A stretch of 64,000 nucleotides of DNA from positions 62,001 through 126,000 of the forward strand of contig JAIUPT010000016.1 of the NCBI GenBank assembly GCA_022315425.1, written 5' to 3'. Each line of letters starts with the position of its first letter. Position 1 is the stretch's first letter. A program made the translations under genes and the position numbers. The DNA is from Pseudevernia furfuracea. Its lineage: Eukaryota; Ascomycota; Lecanoromycetes; Lecanorales; Parmeliaceae. This document shows positions 11,041 through 24,063 of this stretch, in pieces. The notes beneath the pieces were generated by a model. It searched no databases, was not told the origin of the DNA, and saw only the letters and a list, made by a program, of their open reading frames with translations.

Positions 11041-13951
11041 CTAATCATCATCATCCTCCTCCTCCGGAAAATGCGCTTGAAAAAGCGCCAGATCACCATC
11101 GTAAACCTTGTCCGGAGGGATGGTGAATTCTCCCTTCCAGTGCTCCTCCACCGCAATATTCTCCGGTTTAATATACCGGCCCGTCAACCCAAACCTCAAC
11201 TTCCCCTTTGGCCTTACGCCGTGCTGGAGGGAGGGTATTAGCTTCCGTGGACATTCACCAGGAAAAGGGTACATACCTCGTAGATCTCCTGGATGCGCAC
11301 GCCATGCATGACGACAATGTCCCCGTGCCTCAACTCCAGGGTCAAAACCATCGGCCCATTCTTCCTTTTCTTCCCGGAATCCTTGCTCAGGAACTTGAAC
11401 AGTTCTGCCTTGGCGGTCTCGTACTCTGCCGTGCGGCCGGCCTTGTAGTGCGCATTGGCCGCGACGCGCATCTTCCAAGCCTGAGAACCGGGCAAGACCC
11501 AGAGCTCGGGGTTGTAATTGTCGGCTGTTACGCCCTTCGCCATCCAGTATTTGGACTTGATTTTGAAGTCCATACTGGCGGCACCACCGAGCGACCATGA
11601 TGCGATGTCGGGCCCGAGATCCTTCTCACCGTCATCGTGCATCTAGAGATCATCGTCGTCAGCAGCTGAGAGAGAAACTGGTACTATGGGACATTGAAGG
11701 ACTCACCCCGATCTTCTGGTTCTCCATGTACCCCAGGCAGAGCAACTCGTTGAATGGCCTGTACGAGCCATCTTGGATCGCATCTTGCCCAGCCCATGTC
11801 AGGTGGTTGAGAGCATCCAGGATGGCTGGTGGAGCTTCTGAGAAGCCCTTCGAGTCCGGCGCTGCGACGAACTTGTATGGTAAACCCTGTACATATGTTA
11901 ATTGACGGAGTTCATTTGGGATGCTGGATGGAACACACATAATTGATTCCGAAGTGCCTCGTCAACATGTCGCCTTCCACTGTTCTGAGTCAGCACCGTG
12001 TGCAAGAAGATATGGTGAAGATTCTTACCAGGGCTGTTCTCGAGCGGATGCCGCTTCAAGCCCATCTTTGTTCCCTGCAAGGCCTCCAAGGCCTCATCGG
12101 CTCCACCAGGCTGCCTGTTGATCTGTTGGTTGGCGAAGTAATGAGTTATGAAATTGCCTGGAAACAACTCATACGTCGCCTTGCGCCAGTACCCGTGGAA
12201 CTCGAGCTTGGTGCGAATGACAGGTTCTTCCCACTTGTCGAAAGACATTGCGTGACCTTCAGCTTCGAATGCATGTTCGGAGGCCAGTGCTTTTGCGGTG
12301 CGAACGGTGTGGTGGATCGGTATCTCGTAGGTACAACCCTCGGTTCCGCATTTCCACTCATCCCAGTCGGATCTTGAGTTGCACCGGCTGCAATCAGGGC
12401 AGACCATCCCTTTCCACGCCGACAGCGATGTTTCCATCTCCGGGTTGTTCAGAAAGGTGGTGGGAGGAGCTGGCTTCAGTGGGAAAGGGGCCTTGACCTG
12501 CCTAGGCCACCTATTGCGCTCCTCAATGAACGCTTGATTGAACGCTGGAGGCTCAATGACGGCTTGTCCATTGATCGTGGAGAATTCCGCACATTTCTCG
12601 TTCGAACACATCCAACCAGGCGCGTAGCGTTGCTTGCTTGATGTGCCACAAGCGGAGCAGGTCTGGACAAGCGCTTTTGTCTTGTAGTCCGGCTTTTGCG
12701 TGGGTGTTGGAGATCCTTGAACACCCCACCAACTTGGCGCTTTGAGGTCAAGCTTGTCAAAGCGTACTCGGCAGACCGTCTTCCCTTTGACTCTCTCGGA
12801 CCAGGAGTCCGTCACGTGGAATGTGCCCAACACGTTGTATCTGTGAGGCACTCGCGTGGCACAGTGCTCATTCTTGGCACCTGTACAGTCGTTAGTGCCT
12901 TAATCATCGAGGAAAGACTCAAGAATACTAACCGACGATGAGAATGATGGGAACCATCTCCCTCTGGTTGTTCGAGAAAATAGTGAACCTACTCGAGTCA
13001 CTACTCTGATCGTCCATCTGCTCCATGTGCCCTGTCTCGACATTGACTTTGACTCCACCACCCCTGTCTCGTGTATTAGCATCAAAGAAGTCAGATTTCA
13101 CGTGGATATAATCTCACGTTCTGGTAATGACGACCGTCTCGTCCATGTAGCCCCGCTCATCGTTATCATTGTCCAAGAGGAAGCCGTATACGTAGCCACC
13201 TTTGCCGCCCTCGCTACCCCAAGAGTATGCCCCTGACTGGTATGCTTGGTAGTAAGGTAAAGCCTCGCATAGCGCTTGGCGTACCTGAAGAAATTTTAGC
13301 ACTTTGCTCACAACTCATATCTATGATTAAATGACAAGTACCTCTGCCCACACTTCCGGCTGGCCTCGAGGCTCGGGACGATCGTCATTTTTCGATTTGG
13401 CTGCGGTCTTGGCTTTTGGTGTTGCCCTTGGTTTGGAAGCTGATGGTGGGAGACGCTGCCTCTTCGGTGCTTGCTCTCGGCTTGATGAGGGAGTGAACAA
13501 ATCAGACTCATCGTCGTCATCAATCACTACAACACTCCGCTTTTTCGTGTTGCCAGAAGATGACCCGCCCTGGCCTTCAGCATCGTTTTCGACCTTTGTC
13601 TCCAGAGCGCTGCCAGATCGGGATGAAGGCAAAAGAGCCGCTTGAGGCAGATTCGGTGCAGGTAGAGGCAGCCTCACCCACAAGCTCGGCTTTCCGCTTG
13701 CCCGTTTGCCTGCCTTGTGTACAGCCGGCGCAATCTTTCTCGGCTTTGGAGCTCCGATCTGAGAGAAGTCAGTGCCACGAAGTCCAACGAGTATGCTGCT
13801 GTAACGTTTAGATCAGGATTCTACTTACCAGCTCCTCTAGCTCGTCACTTGGCCCCGAGTGCCCAAAGTGCTCCACTTGCTTCCTCTCGCGAGTTGACCT
13901 TCGGGAGGACTCGGAGTCGACACTCACATCCATGTGCCCGGTAAATGACAT
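11041..13951 (-). CDS. AlkB-type 2-oxoglutarate/Fe(II) dioxygenase with two zinc modules
   Basis: Nine exons (13951-13829, 13758-13342, 13284-13118, 13063-12933, 12880-12029, 11979-11939, 11886-11707, 11642-11277, 11223-11041) splice in phase to 819 residues, with introns of 49-70 bp. The first 180 residues are basic and low-complexity, with an acidic patch (VVVIDDDDESD) typical of nuclear proteins. Two four-Cys modules follow, C354/C357/C371/C376 and C440/C443/C457/C462. The catalytic double-stranded helix is C-terminal. HDD at 639-641 gives the HxD iron ligands, His760 (YEHGVRP) the third ligand, and RFGLTGR (Arg769, Arg775) the paired arginines that bind 2-oxoglutarate and substrate in AlkB enzymes. 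It ends in an acidic tail. Relatives demethylate alkylated nucleic acid bases. The substrate here is not shown. All key residues are present, so it is likely active. Confidence 0.85.
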
Positions 13952-16900
13952 GCTGTCGGTAGAGATGCGGGATGAGGAGGACTTGGTGGTACTGCAATGG
14001 CAGAAGATGGCCTAGCAAAAGAGAGTCAAATGAAGGCCGGTTGGCTGCTGAGCTTCAGCGTCAATGTCTGATGTCGCAAGGGTGAAAGATGGCTGAGGTT
14101 GATGAACTTGAAGCAATTGAAATAGCAAAGACCCAAGTTGGCTGATGTACTTAAAGGTTCTCTGCTGTCCTTGGCTGCGAAGTCGGATGTTGTAGGAAGA
14201 AAGAAGGATTGTGGTCGAGGATGTCCAAGGTATATATAGGCCAGAATGCTCATGGCGCTTCATCTCGAAGAAACCGTGAATGCGTTGTGTATTCATTGCT
14301 GGTGTTTCTTCATCTTGGCCGACCTCGTGAATAAACGGCTATTCATTGCCGTTCTTTATCTTATTCAAGAAGTAAGTGGTGATCGTAGCTAGATGAAGTA
14401 GAACGTTCTGTGAATTAGGATGCTTAATGAATAAAACGGGTTTGTGGGGTAGATCGCCTAAGGATCCAAATATTTTGGAAAGCAGTATGGCACCATGCCA
14501 TGTATCAAAAATAAAGCGCAATCTATAAGGGCTGCCAATTTGTCTTTTTATATGTATATTTACTGTTGTACTGGCTGGGTTGATACACAAAGATAGACAC
14601 AGAGCAGTAGAAATACTGGGAAAGGTGACAGTGGCAAAATTAGACTAGACATTCATCATGGTCCATGATTCATTTACAAGCAGGGATTCACAATAGCAGA
14701 CTGGATGATTGTGAATAATTTGAGGCCTTTTGCGATTTGCTTGTAGAGAGTGAGTGCCCCTTCAAAGATTTGTCTCTCTGCCAAGCCTATGACCATGAAC
14801 ACACCCTACAAGTCTGCTTCAACTTAATAATATAGAACTGATGTAGGACCAATAAAAGAACAATGATAATAAGGAGATAAGTAATTTAGCAAGTTCATGG
14901 CCTTGGGCTCGGGGCGGTCAATGAGAGGGAAAAGTGACTTGGTTACTAAAGCTTGGACCTTTAAGGTGAAGTTCGAGGTTCACATATTCAACCTTGGTGA
15001 TGAAGTGATGTGAAAGTGACATGGATAAATGGCTTGCCGTTTCAAACTCTTTCAATTTGTGAGTGTGGGAGCCATGTGTAGTTTCACCAAATCAAGCCTT
15101 ACCAGCCTTCAGATTCCAAGCCTTTGTAATCTCAATGATGCAGAAGTGATGTTGAGGTTTGGAATACAGATGGTTTTTCCGGCAACGAGAATCCGAGTCA
15201 TTAAGAGTGATGTCCAAGTAATGGAATGATTGCGCATGGCAGGAATGAATTCACTCAGAGATACCAAGCTTGTCCGAGCTTGAAGATGAATTTATGACCT
15301 TAGTATGAAGATTGTGGGATTCTGTCGTCACTGGAAGGTTGATCTTATCTTGACTAGTGTGATTTGGAAGAGAGGCGGTGACTGGCAACGAGGTACTTCG
15401 TTCACTCTGAGAAACAAACCAAGTCTGAGACTGGCGAAGTGGAAGCGACGCGAGAGTGGGGATCCAAAGTAGAGTCAGCACCAAAACGTCTGGCTCGTAT
15501 AAGCAATGTGATCTTAACTGAGAGCAGGGAGTGAAGACCAGAATGCTTGCAATTACAGACCTTGACGCTGACTTCGAGCCCGATGACGTTAGACGAGGTG
15601 GTAGGAAGAGCAAAGCCTTGAGAGCTCCAGGACTCCAGCTAGCATGCTATACTAAATCAAGAGGAAAGCAGGGAGCGGAGGACTCTTCGAGCTCTAGATC
15701 TAGAGGCCGTCCGATCTCAATAGCCCGGATATAGTAAGGATGCGAGACGAAGTAGTGCAGAGCCTTACTAGCTCTGGAATCTCGAGCTTGTTTCAGTCGA
15801 TTGGCGTGGAAGCAAGGTGGTCATATAGCTCCGAACGCGTGACAAGAAAGCCACGTGGGCTTGATGGCTCTCCAATATCCGTGCAATGGTCAAGGATGTT
15901 GGAGGTGCAATGCCAAGATGTACAAAGCATGTGCGCTTTTTCAAATGGAGAGGGGACTTCTTCTGCAGAGACCTATTAGGAAATTTTGCCACGAGTGCAT
16001 AGACTGAAGACGCAACATCTCTGGTCAAGAAGACTTCGAAGAAGAAGGTATAGCTCGTGAAAAGTATTGAATTTCTTTTGGATCATACTGGGCTGCCCTT
16101 AGCTCTGTATGTCTTCCACGACCAGACGTGGAATGATACAGCCATTTGACCCTGCGAGAAACTGTTCTTATATAGAACGGCTGTGACACTGATTGCCACG
16201 TCCATACCATCGTGACATCGCAAACGTGGGAATTTGTCCAATACACCACAAAGTGCATCATCTCCGACGGAGCAAGCAGACATGCAATCAACTTGATGCT
16301 GATTTTTGATCCAGCAGGGTTTGAATTTGGTCAGACTGATGGGTGATCGTTCAGAACATGAACGAGCCAGCGCGGGACAGTGGTGACAGAGATTCAATTC
16401 GGCAGAGTCGAAGAGCTTGAGACTTCTGGAGTAATTAATCCATCCATTCTACATATTTTGACAGTAATTGACTAGTAATGCGCGTTAGCAAGGAGGCTAA
16501 CACATTTCTGGTGATCAAGCAGTTGGCCCTGATGGCTACGCTCTGTGGCACGGCTCAAAGGCGAAGGACCCTCGGTGTTGATGCATTGAATTAGAAGAAA
16601 GGAGCGAGGATCAGACTCTGCTATCTGGTTTGGAAAGAGGATAAGCTAGAGCTGCCATGGACTGATGGCAGAAAAAGTCGGAGAACCCTCAGGGAATGCG
16701 GCGCATTGATCTCGGATTCAAAGAAAAAGAGGAAGAGAATTACTGCATGTCACTCCATGTATCGAAGCTGAGGGATCCCAGAGCGCACTTGAACTATTTT
16801 GGCCTAGTGGCATCACATGACCATGTTTTGCCAAGCCCCACACGTCGCCAGAAGTCGCGACTCGATTTGTCCTGTCAACACCTTGCGAGCCCCGACATCT

Positions 16901-17640
16901 TTCTTCCGAATATAGCTGTTCATCAACCTGCTAATACAGATATCAACGCATCGTACACTACATCAATAATCGGTCACTCCCGAGGTAGCGAATAGAAACG
17001 ACGCCTTCAGCGACCTTGGGTTGATATAGATAGTAGCGACTTGCCTCGCAGCAGCATCCCGACGGACAAAAGCCATTCGGGAAATGGACTTGAAAGATCC
17101 AGTTGGCTTACTAGAAGCGAAATTTGACTTTCAATCATGCAAGATATAATGGTCCTGCGTGCGCTACCTCTCTTGTATGGCCCCAGAGGCAGCCCACCAT
17201 GTCTCATATGTGCCATCATGCCGTCGCTGCATAGTCTGTTCCTGAGTTCCGCTGCAGTCTTACGGGTTGAAAATTTTGTTTGCGCCGTATTTGCTTCATA
17301 CAGAATGCCTACACAGACAAAGATCCAAGGCGGCCACTTGATGTCACTTTGCTTTGCGACCTGCTACTTCAGTCATTGTTGGCACGGATTGAGGTCTAAA
17401 GCAGGCATAATTCTCTCCATTTTTGACATCCTTCTTTCGCGACTCGAACTGCTTCACAAGCTGGAACTGCTAAGCGGAAAATTGCGGCTGCAAACTTCAG
17501 CGAATTGCACAATATCGCTGAGAGTCTCTTTGTCACGGCCTATTGCAGAGTATGTAGCCAATTTTCTTGCTTGCCACTCGTTTGTTTGCGTATCCTGCCA
17601 TATATTCTGTCACGCATTCGGATTATTCTAGATCGTCCTC
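13952..17640. other. Long stretch without a supported gene
   Basis: About 3.7 kb of lower-GC sequence. Open frames at 15251-15613 and 16083-16397 (minus) are the longest with any protein-like look, but neither has a motif, a signal or splice support. No repeat units are seen. It may be old decayed sequence upstream of the Argonaute relic. Confidence 0.45.
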
Positions 17641-17659
17641 AAACCGCAGACTAAGAGCA

Positions 17660-18941
17660 CAAAAGCAACCTTTTCCCCCAAAAATACACATCTCTACTGA
17701 CAAATCCAAACCACTATTTTCATCTGGGAAAATCGCAAATGACGGATATTTATTGCCCTTCACTGACAGGTCCACTGTGTTGACCTCACTCTTTGAAACA
17801 ACGCTCCGTCATTCTTCTCTGCTCCCTCCTACCCCTGAAACACGTTCAACTCGACCTAGCTATGGGGGACAAGGGACAAGGGCCGAAATGTTTGCCGATT
17901 ACTTCAGCTTGAACATAGATGCAGGTTTAGTACTTCACCGCTACAGCATTAGAGTTCAACCGGAATCAAAGGGCAAGAGGCTGACCCGCGGTAGCAATAA
18001 CGCGCTCGGTCTCGCGCGATTCGATGCTCTTAGGCCTGGAATAGCTACAGATTTCAGCGGCTTTTTCGTTCGCTCCGAACGTTCTCTCAGAACGACTTCA
18101 ACGTCTCGGCACCTATCGCAATAGGACTAGACGCGGATGAGCTGAGGGAAGCCAAGAAGTATGCTGTATGGTTCGATCTCGTCAGCACATCTGATCTCTT
18201 CCAACTCGAACGCACCGAGGCAAACCTAGCAGATCAAGAGAGCCTACCTGTTGTCCAAGACCTGGATGTTATTCTCGGTCATTACAGAAAATTGTCACCA
18301 AACGTCGCTGCGGTTGGGAAGCGCAAAGCATTCTCACTGAATCCACCTGCCAAATATCCAGATCTTGGAGGTGTTCTGAACGCTCTGCAAGGATTCTTTT
18401 CTAGTGTTCGATTCTGCCAACATGGTCCCCTGGTCAACATTAACGTCAGTAACAGCCTGTTCTGAAAGGAAAGCTCCTTGGTGAGTGTGGTCAGTGTGCT
18501 CCAAAAAGATAATGAGATCAACAACACAAAGATTTCGGCTTTGAGAGGATTACAAGTGCACCTCTTGTACGTTACAGACAATGTTTGTCGTTCGGACCGT
18601 CTCTGGCTATGCATGTCACGGCGACGGTGATGGATACGTATCCGCTCCCGGCTCATGATACTGCCATGGAACATACCAGATCTCTACAACCGTATCAAGA
18701 GACTTGGAGACCAGGGATTCGGCGGCTTGCCTGAAAATCCCCTCATCTATCGTGACGGCGTCTCCGAGGGGCAATACCAGGCCGGTTCAAGTCGAAAGGA
18801 TGCAAAAGATTCGAGATGGCTGCAGCCATGGCAACTTACGGAGGCGCCTACGTGAAGTTCAAACAACCAAGGATCAGCCTCATCGTCGTTGGCAGGCGCT
18901 ACCACGGTAAGCTGAACAAGCGCATATATCTGTACCGATGA
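17660..18941 (+). pseudogene. Argonaute relic (N, linker 1 and part of PIWI only)
   Basis: Argonaute blocks appear in order. RPSYGGQGTR and NIDAGLVLHRYSIRVQPE are the N domain. LRPGIATDF and then, after a frame change near 18090, VVQDLDVILGHYRKLSPNV, VGKRKAFSLN and LNALQGFFSSVRF form linker 1, ending at a stop after VNINVSNSLF. ISALRGLQVHLLYV matches the lead-in to PAZ. The sequence then jumps to the late PIWI block GLPENPLIYRDGVSEGQYQ at about 18740. After another shift comes ISLIVVGRRYH (about 18870-18900), which normally precedes the last PIWI strand. PAZ, MID and the first half of PIWI, with most of the catalytic tetrad, are missing. With at least two frameshifts and two stops, this is a dead copy of a quelling-type small-RNA effector. 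Any intact paralogue lies outside the window. Confidence 0.85.
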
Positions 18942-20640
18942 GGTAGCAAAGCGCGCCGCGATCTGTCTTCTATAGCATGCCAGCATCCACATTATGCGTC
19001 TAGATCGGTGGGGGGGGGGTGGTGCAAAGGCTCTACCTTGTCGTTGATACGCGTTCCAGGGCTAGTTATACCTGGAAGATATCGTATTCATCAAAGGCGT
19101 TTTAGAAAATAGGAGTGAGACGAATAGACCATTTACCGGAGGTCAAGGTTTGGTATGATGCACTGACTTAAGAGTACGATCGAAGTTCAGCTCCACAGAA
19201 GGCTCTAATATTTTATATTTTCAGCAAAATTCCAGCCGCTGCCTCTTCTCGACCTGAGCATACTGGGCTGTGGACGGCTCTTACTTTTCTGCAAACCCCC
19301 TGCACCCTAGGCTTTAGGACTGCGTCCCCAAATTTCAGACCCACTTTACATTATTGTTCTTCATGATGCCGCGGTGCTACCGGCCGCCTACCTACAGTAA
19401 CATACATAATCCACTCCTTGCCTTCTTCCGCCTGCAAACACCCCCGACTCTCCTTCACCAACTCCTGGGAGAAGAGTGCCTTTCAATCCCCTCTCTAACT
19501 GGCTTCTTCTTTCTCTTACGTCTCCCAACCTAAGTGTCGATTCTCTAGGCGCCGGAAGCGAGTGTCCAGAAAGAACTTTCAGCCGCGTCCTCGATTTTGT
19601 AAGGCCCAGAATGACAAACTAGCACATGGGCTCGTTCTGACGTGGATATCGAGTAGGTAGTTGACCTGATTCATGGTAATGCATTACGATACAAGGGAGC
19701 AGGCTAAATTACCTTAGGAGCAGTGTTCGCTAGGCACTAGATTAGTGCGTTTTTGCTAGCTTCCTGCACTTCCTACGCATGCATGAACACAACTACTGCA
19801 CGTTCAAAGTAAACTATCTCAAATGGGTTGAAGTGAGATACTCTTCACTGACCTAGGGTAGTACACCTGGGAAAGCAGCTTCGAAAAGACCGGAGCCTGC
19901 TGCATCTTTAAAAGCTGCGGGATGAACTTGGTGAAAACGAAAGGGCTCTCCCAACAAGGGCGGAATTGGAAGGTAGGGGGTGTTGTAGGAGGACATGATG
20001 CTTTCCTCTTTTTATCCAGGTTTTTCCTACTCTATATGCCATGTGAAAACGTAGGGTAGTTTGCAGGGATCTAGTTGAAAGGGATCTCGTAAGGGAATTT
20101 GCAGCGTCACCATCGCCAACCGACAGCTTCAGCGAGCATGCCACCTTTATGAGGGCGAAATATGAGTGAGTGCCATTTCCGTCAGTGGTTCAACTGCTTA
20201 CCTAGAGGAGCACCGAGGCTCATTCCAATAGCATCGACGATGTTCAAATAACCTTGTCAGAGTCCTCGTTCTTTGAGTGGAGTAACGTCTGAGAAGATTA
20301 CTGCTGTCAGAGTAACGATATCCCAGCACGCGTTATTGACTTTGAGAATCCCGACGGATCCACAACGCGACTAGAAGGACGACGCGATTTGCATACCCCA
20401 TTCACACCGTTCCGATTCCGATCATCATTGATGTCTGGGAGCACTATGACCATCTGAGGATTACTATTAAGTCCGACGAGAAGCTCTCCGCCCGGAACGG
20501 ACAGTGGGGACACGCTTGGCACAAAATTCGAAGAGGACCCAGGCGCCCTCACCCCTGCAACCACCGATCCAGGCATCTCGGTTGAACGCCGCTCCGACAA
20601 CATCGCAAGTCCTAAAGTCGCGACACCATTCCTCGATATT
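18942..20640. other. Intergenic stretch, no supported gene
   Basis: A short poly-G run lies near 19010-19019. No protein-like frame or repeat family is recognised in the 1.7 kb between the two pseudogenes. Confidence 0.5.
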
Positions 20641-21640
20641 CCCCACTCCAACTCAACCGTTGACGTCTCCATCATCAAATACAACCTCATTCGTTAGAAA
20701 CATACCCGTACCCGTCTTTCTCCAACCTCCATACAAAAGCTTCGAAAAATATTAACAGCCTAATCTGAAAGCACGTAGCCAACGCCCACGATCCGACAGC
20801 AAACGCGAGAATCGATAACTCTCAATCGTCACTAACGCTTCTCATAGCCATTCACACTGGGACCACACAGGCGACCCATCCCTCTTCCCCGCCACAACAG
20901 ACCTAATCGTAGGTTCCGGCTTCAGCGCCAGTTTCCAACCGGGCTACCGCGAAAGCCCTCGCTCGCAAATCCGCTGCAGGGCGACTACCATGGCCGGAAC
21001 GTGACAGAAATCACCTTCGACTCAAACACCACCGCCACAACCGCCATCAACGGCTTACAAGCCCACGGATTCTTCAACGACGGAAGTTCCTACCTGCTCT
21101 CCAACCCCCGGTCACGCCATCGGACACCGACCCGCACTCTGCCGCACCACCTCTTCAACCGCCCCGTCCGATTCCTCAACAGACATATTCCTAGCCGGCG
21201 ACACCGCGCACCACGCTGGGATCTTCTGCCCATCACCTCATCTCCCCCTGCCAAAACCCAACTCCAACGACCACCACCACAGGAACTCCGTCACGAATAA
21301 CACCCCCAGCCCAAGCCCTCGACAGCAGCACATTCGCCACCGCCCACCGGCTCTATCCCTCCCCCTCCGCTCAGACGTCACCATTCCTGCCACCGAGCAA
21401 GACGCACGAGGTGGAAGCTGCCGCCAGGACGCTATCGCGGCTGCAATAGTTCGACCGACGCAAGCGAGGACGTACTCGTGCTGATTGCGCGCGATGCGAG
21501 ACTAGAGGGGGTGGTGGAGGTGTTGTTCTCGGGGGACGGCGAACGGGTGGAAAGAGAAAAGGGTGAAAGAAGAAGATACAGTGGCGGTGCTTGGGGGACT
21601 TTGAGAAGGCTGTGGGAAGGGAAGGGGGAGGGTGTTTAGG
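20641..21640 (+). pseudogene. Broken metallo-beta-lactamase-fold hydrolase
   Basis: The start (STVDVSII, then RNIPVPVFLQPPYKS) changes frame at a three-A run (20677-20679). After a likely intron end (CTAAC then TAG at about 20845), SHSHWDHTGD carries the HxHxDH zinc motif of the metallo-beta-lactamase superfamily. VTEITFDSN, FNDGSSYLL and a shifted PGHAIGH (third metal His) follow, then DIFLAGDTAHH. The end EDVLVLIARDARLEGVVEV matches the closing strand of fungal members of this family. The segment that should lie between YKSFEKY and the zinc motif is mostly gone, and a TAG stop falls near 21448. A single protein cannot be read through it. An intact relative would be a lactonase- or glyoxalase-like hydrolase. 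Confidence 0.75.
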
Positions 21641-22610
21641 GTGTTGATTGGCGTGACTTGATTAATGGATGGATACAGATTGGTCGGTTGGATTGGTTGG
21701 TTGGTCAGGTTGGGTAATGTGATGCCTGTCAGGTAGGTAGGAGATCATGGACTCGGTCACCACCTATCAAGTTCTCCAGATCCCGGAAGCCGTGATTCGC
21801 GTTGTCGAGAGGGTGTTAGCGGAGGAACGGCACCAGAATGCGCCAAGGAGTATGAACCCGACGATATCTCCCAGGAATTTCAAGCCCGCTGCAGGGGTTC
21901 CAGGTACGAAGCGACGGGATTCCATTATATGTGCAAGCTCGGTGGCGTTCGGCTGAGGAGAAAATCACCCACTCCAGAGGCGAGGGGGGGATTTTGGGAT
22001 AGTGCTTGCGATGAGGGAGGAGGAGGGCGAAGGGAGGAATAGGAGGAGGCTGAGGAGGGAATGCATAGCTTATAGACGACGTGATCGGGCTCGTGGATAG
22101 ATACGTAGGAAAGGTCGAGCGAGTGAGTAGCAGGAATGACTTGGACACGGAAGCCGTAAAGTCAGTAGGATCACTTTTCGAGTTGCGCATGGAAAATTCC
22201 ACGGGGAATCGAGCGATCCCTGCTCAACGCTGAGCAGTCGGGGAGGATAAGTAGCGCGACGACATGTCCCGCTCTAGCGATGCGACCTGGCGAGATCGGA
22301 AAAGGTGCAATTTTTACCCCGAAATGTCAAGGTTTTGGTTCTCGAGCGGCTAAAAGCGCGTGGCAATTGCGGTTCAAAGGCATTATTGGCTCCCAGTCCC
22401 AGAGTCCCAACAACATTGGCGCAAGTCGCATCAGACACCGCGTACTCCGTATCCATTCGGGATATCCCGAGCAGCTTGAGAGGAAAAATTTGACAGCCGC
22501 AGCTAAAGACTGAAGGGCTCGTGGTCGGATTCAGATTAAAGAAAGCCGAAGCCCAAGATCCGAGGACCTTTTCAAAGCGGAGTCGATCCTATCGGCCTCT
22601 GACAGGTTTC
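21641..22610. other. Intergenic stretch, no supported gene
   Basis: A TTGGT-rich patch is seen at about 21680-21715. The overlapping frames at 21747-22202 have no protein character on either strand. The rest lies downstream of the acetyltransferase stop. Confidence 0.5.
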
Positions 22611-23350
22611 CTAATTTGGGCTCTGCCGGATCGGTGTCGGATGCCGCAGCATACACACAACGCGATGGACACCAAGCGCCATCTCCGGGCTCCATATGTC
22701 AAGATCCGTATCCAGGTACTCGACATCCACCCATCCGAACCGTCGATAGAGCCTATGCGCCACCATCTGAGATTGCAGATAAGTGTCCAGCTGCTCCCGA
22801 TCGGCGACGGATACAAAGTGCCGCATGAGCATTTCCCCGACACCTTGTCGTTGGTGGTCCGGAGAGACCGCGAGGGTATTAAAGTCTTTGCAAAAAAAAC
22901 CCCAAATCAGTAAGTTCTCCCCGGACAAAAAGCGCGCGCGACACGGATAAGGTAGACGTCGATGGGAAGCTTACGAATATACCGTCTCCCCCTCATCGTA
23001 TCCACCCTCCGTTTCTGGAACCTCCCAAAGACCGCACGATTGAACTCCGGGTTAAGCGGCGGAGGGGTATCGATCTCGCTCTCGTCCCCCTGGTTCTCTA
23101 TCACGGACCACATGATGAAGCCTACAATCTCCCGCGTGGTGTCATCTACGGCTTTCAAGAACCTCTTGCTGGGGTCCTCGTAAGCACTTCGGTAGCGGGC
23201 GCGTGAATACTGGATAGAAACATTGTGGTCGTAGCCGTGGGAAAAGATGAACCGTCGGAGGTTGTCAGGAGCAAAGGCTGAGGCGAAGAGGCGGCCCAAG
23301 GTTGGGATATCGGATGACGTGGCCGGGGCCAGGCGAATGTTAGGGGCCAT
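22611..23350 (-). CDS. GNAT-family N-acetyltransferase
   Basis: Two exons (23350-22975 and 22885-22611) join across an intron with a GTAAGC donor and an AAG acceptor to give 216 residues. The N-terminus MAPNIRLAPATSSDIPTLGR is the usual first strand and helix. The second exon opens with the core of the fold, HFNTLAVSPDHQRQGVGEML, where QRQGVG (137-142) is the acetyl-CoA pyrophosphate loop. Motif B follows as QSQMVAHRLYRRFGWVDV. The length and order fit fungal GNAT enzymes of unknown substrate that acetylate amines in small molecules. The donor substrate is acetyl-CoA by family. The acceptor is unknown. No defect is seen. Confidence 0.85.
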
Positions 23351-24063
23351 GGTTTTCGGTTCTTGTCTATGCCCCTTATTACTTTTGGCTGTACGAGTAA
23401 TCACAGATGATACCAATTGAAGACAGGGAGGGGTCATTGAGGAGGAAGGTCATTTGAGGACGATAATCCACTAACCGTGCCACACTGCTAGTGCTTACTT
23501 CATCCCGGGCAATGGTCGAGCACTAGATTATGTATTTCTCTCTAAGTCCCTCATATCTTGAACATACGCGAGAAAAAGAGTGTGTGTTGGGGAAATGTAT
23601 GGAAAGCTGGTGAGCCTGGGACAATTTGAGCACTAAAGACAGGAGTCCTACAAGGGACTGTGGTAGTTGCAGAGGTACGTGTCCCATAGATTGAGATGAT
23701 GGCAGTAGGATTGAGTAACATCATTCGACTGCTTCTGGACAACGGTCACCGAAGAAATCTGGCTTGGTACCGATCAATAGGGCATTCTTGAAAGGAGGCA
23801 GGAGTACAAAGCAATTTTACGTGAAGATTTCCCGAAGATCTACCGAGAGATACGCTAGTTCTTGTTTTGAGACCGTGTTATAATTTCGCCATGTTATAAT
23901 TTCGCCATGTACTTGCGTCCACGAAATGTAGCGTCCTATTTATCAGATCAAAGAATTATGGGCCCATAGTAGCATTGTTATTGATGTGAGGTAACGTCCA
24001 TCGCTCTTCTGACAAGAGGCTAGAAGGGCGCAAGAGAGGCAGCATTTTGTTGGACATTCTCGC
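23351..24063. other. Spacer with a 16-bp direct duplication
   Basis: The sequence TGTTATAATTTCGCCA occurs twice back to back near 23876-23908. No gene is seen. It should include the promoter of the acetyltransferase and the 3' end of the next F-box gene. Confidence 0.55.

Noticed and set aside
15251..15613. 120-codon minus-strand frame with a hydrophobic start
   Set aside because: No clear signal peptidase site, motif or splice support, and its composition matches surrounding non-coding DNA.
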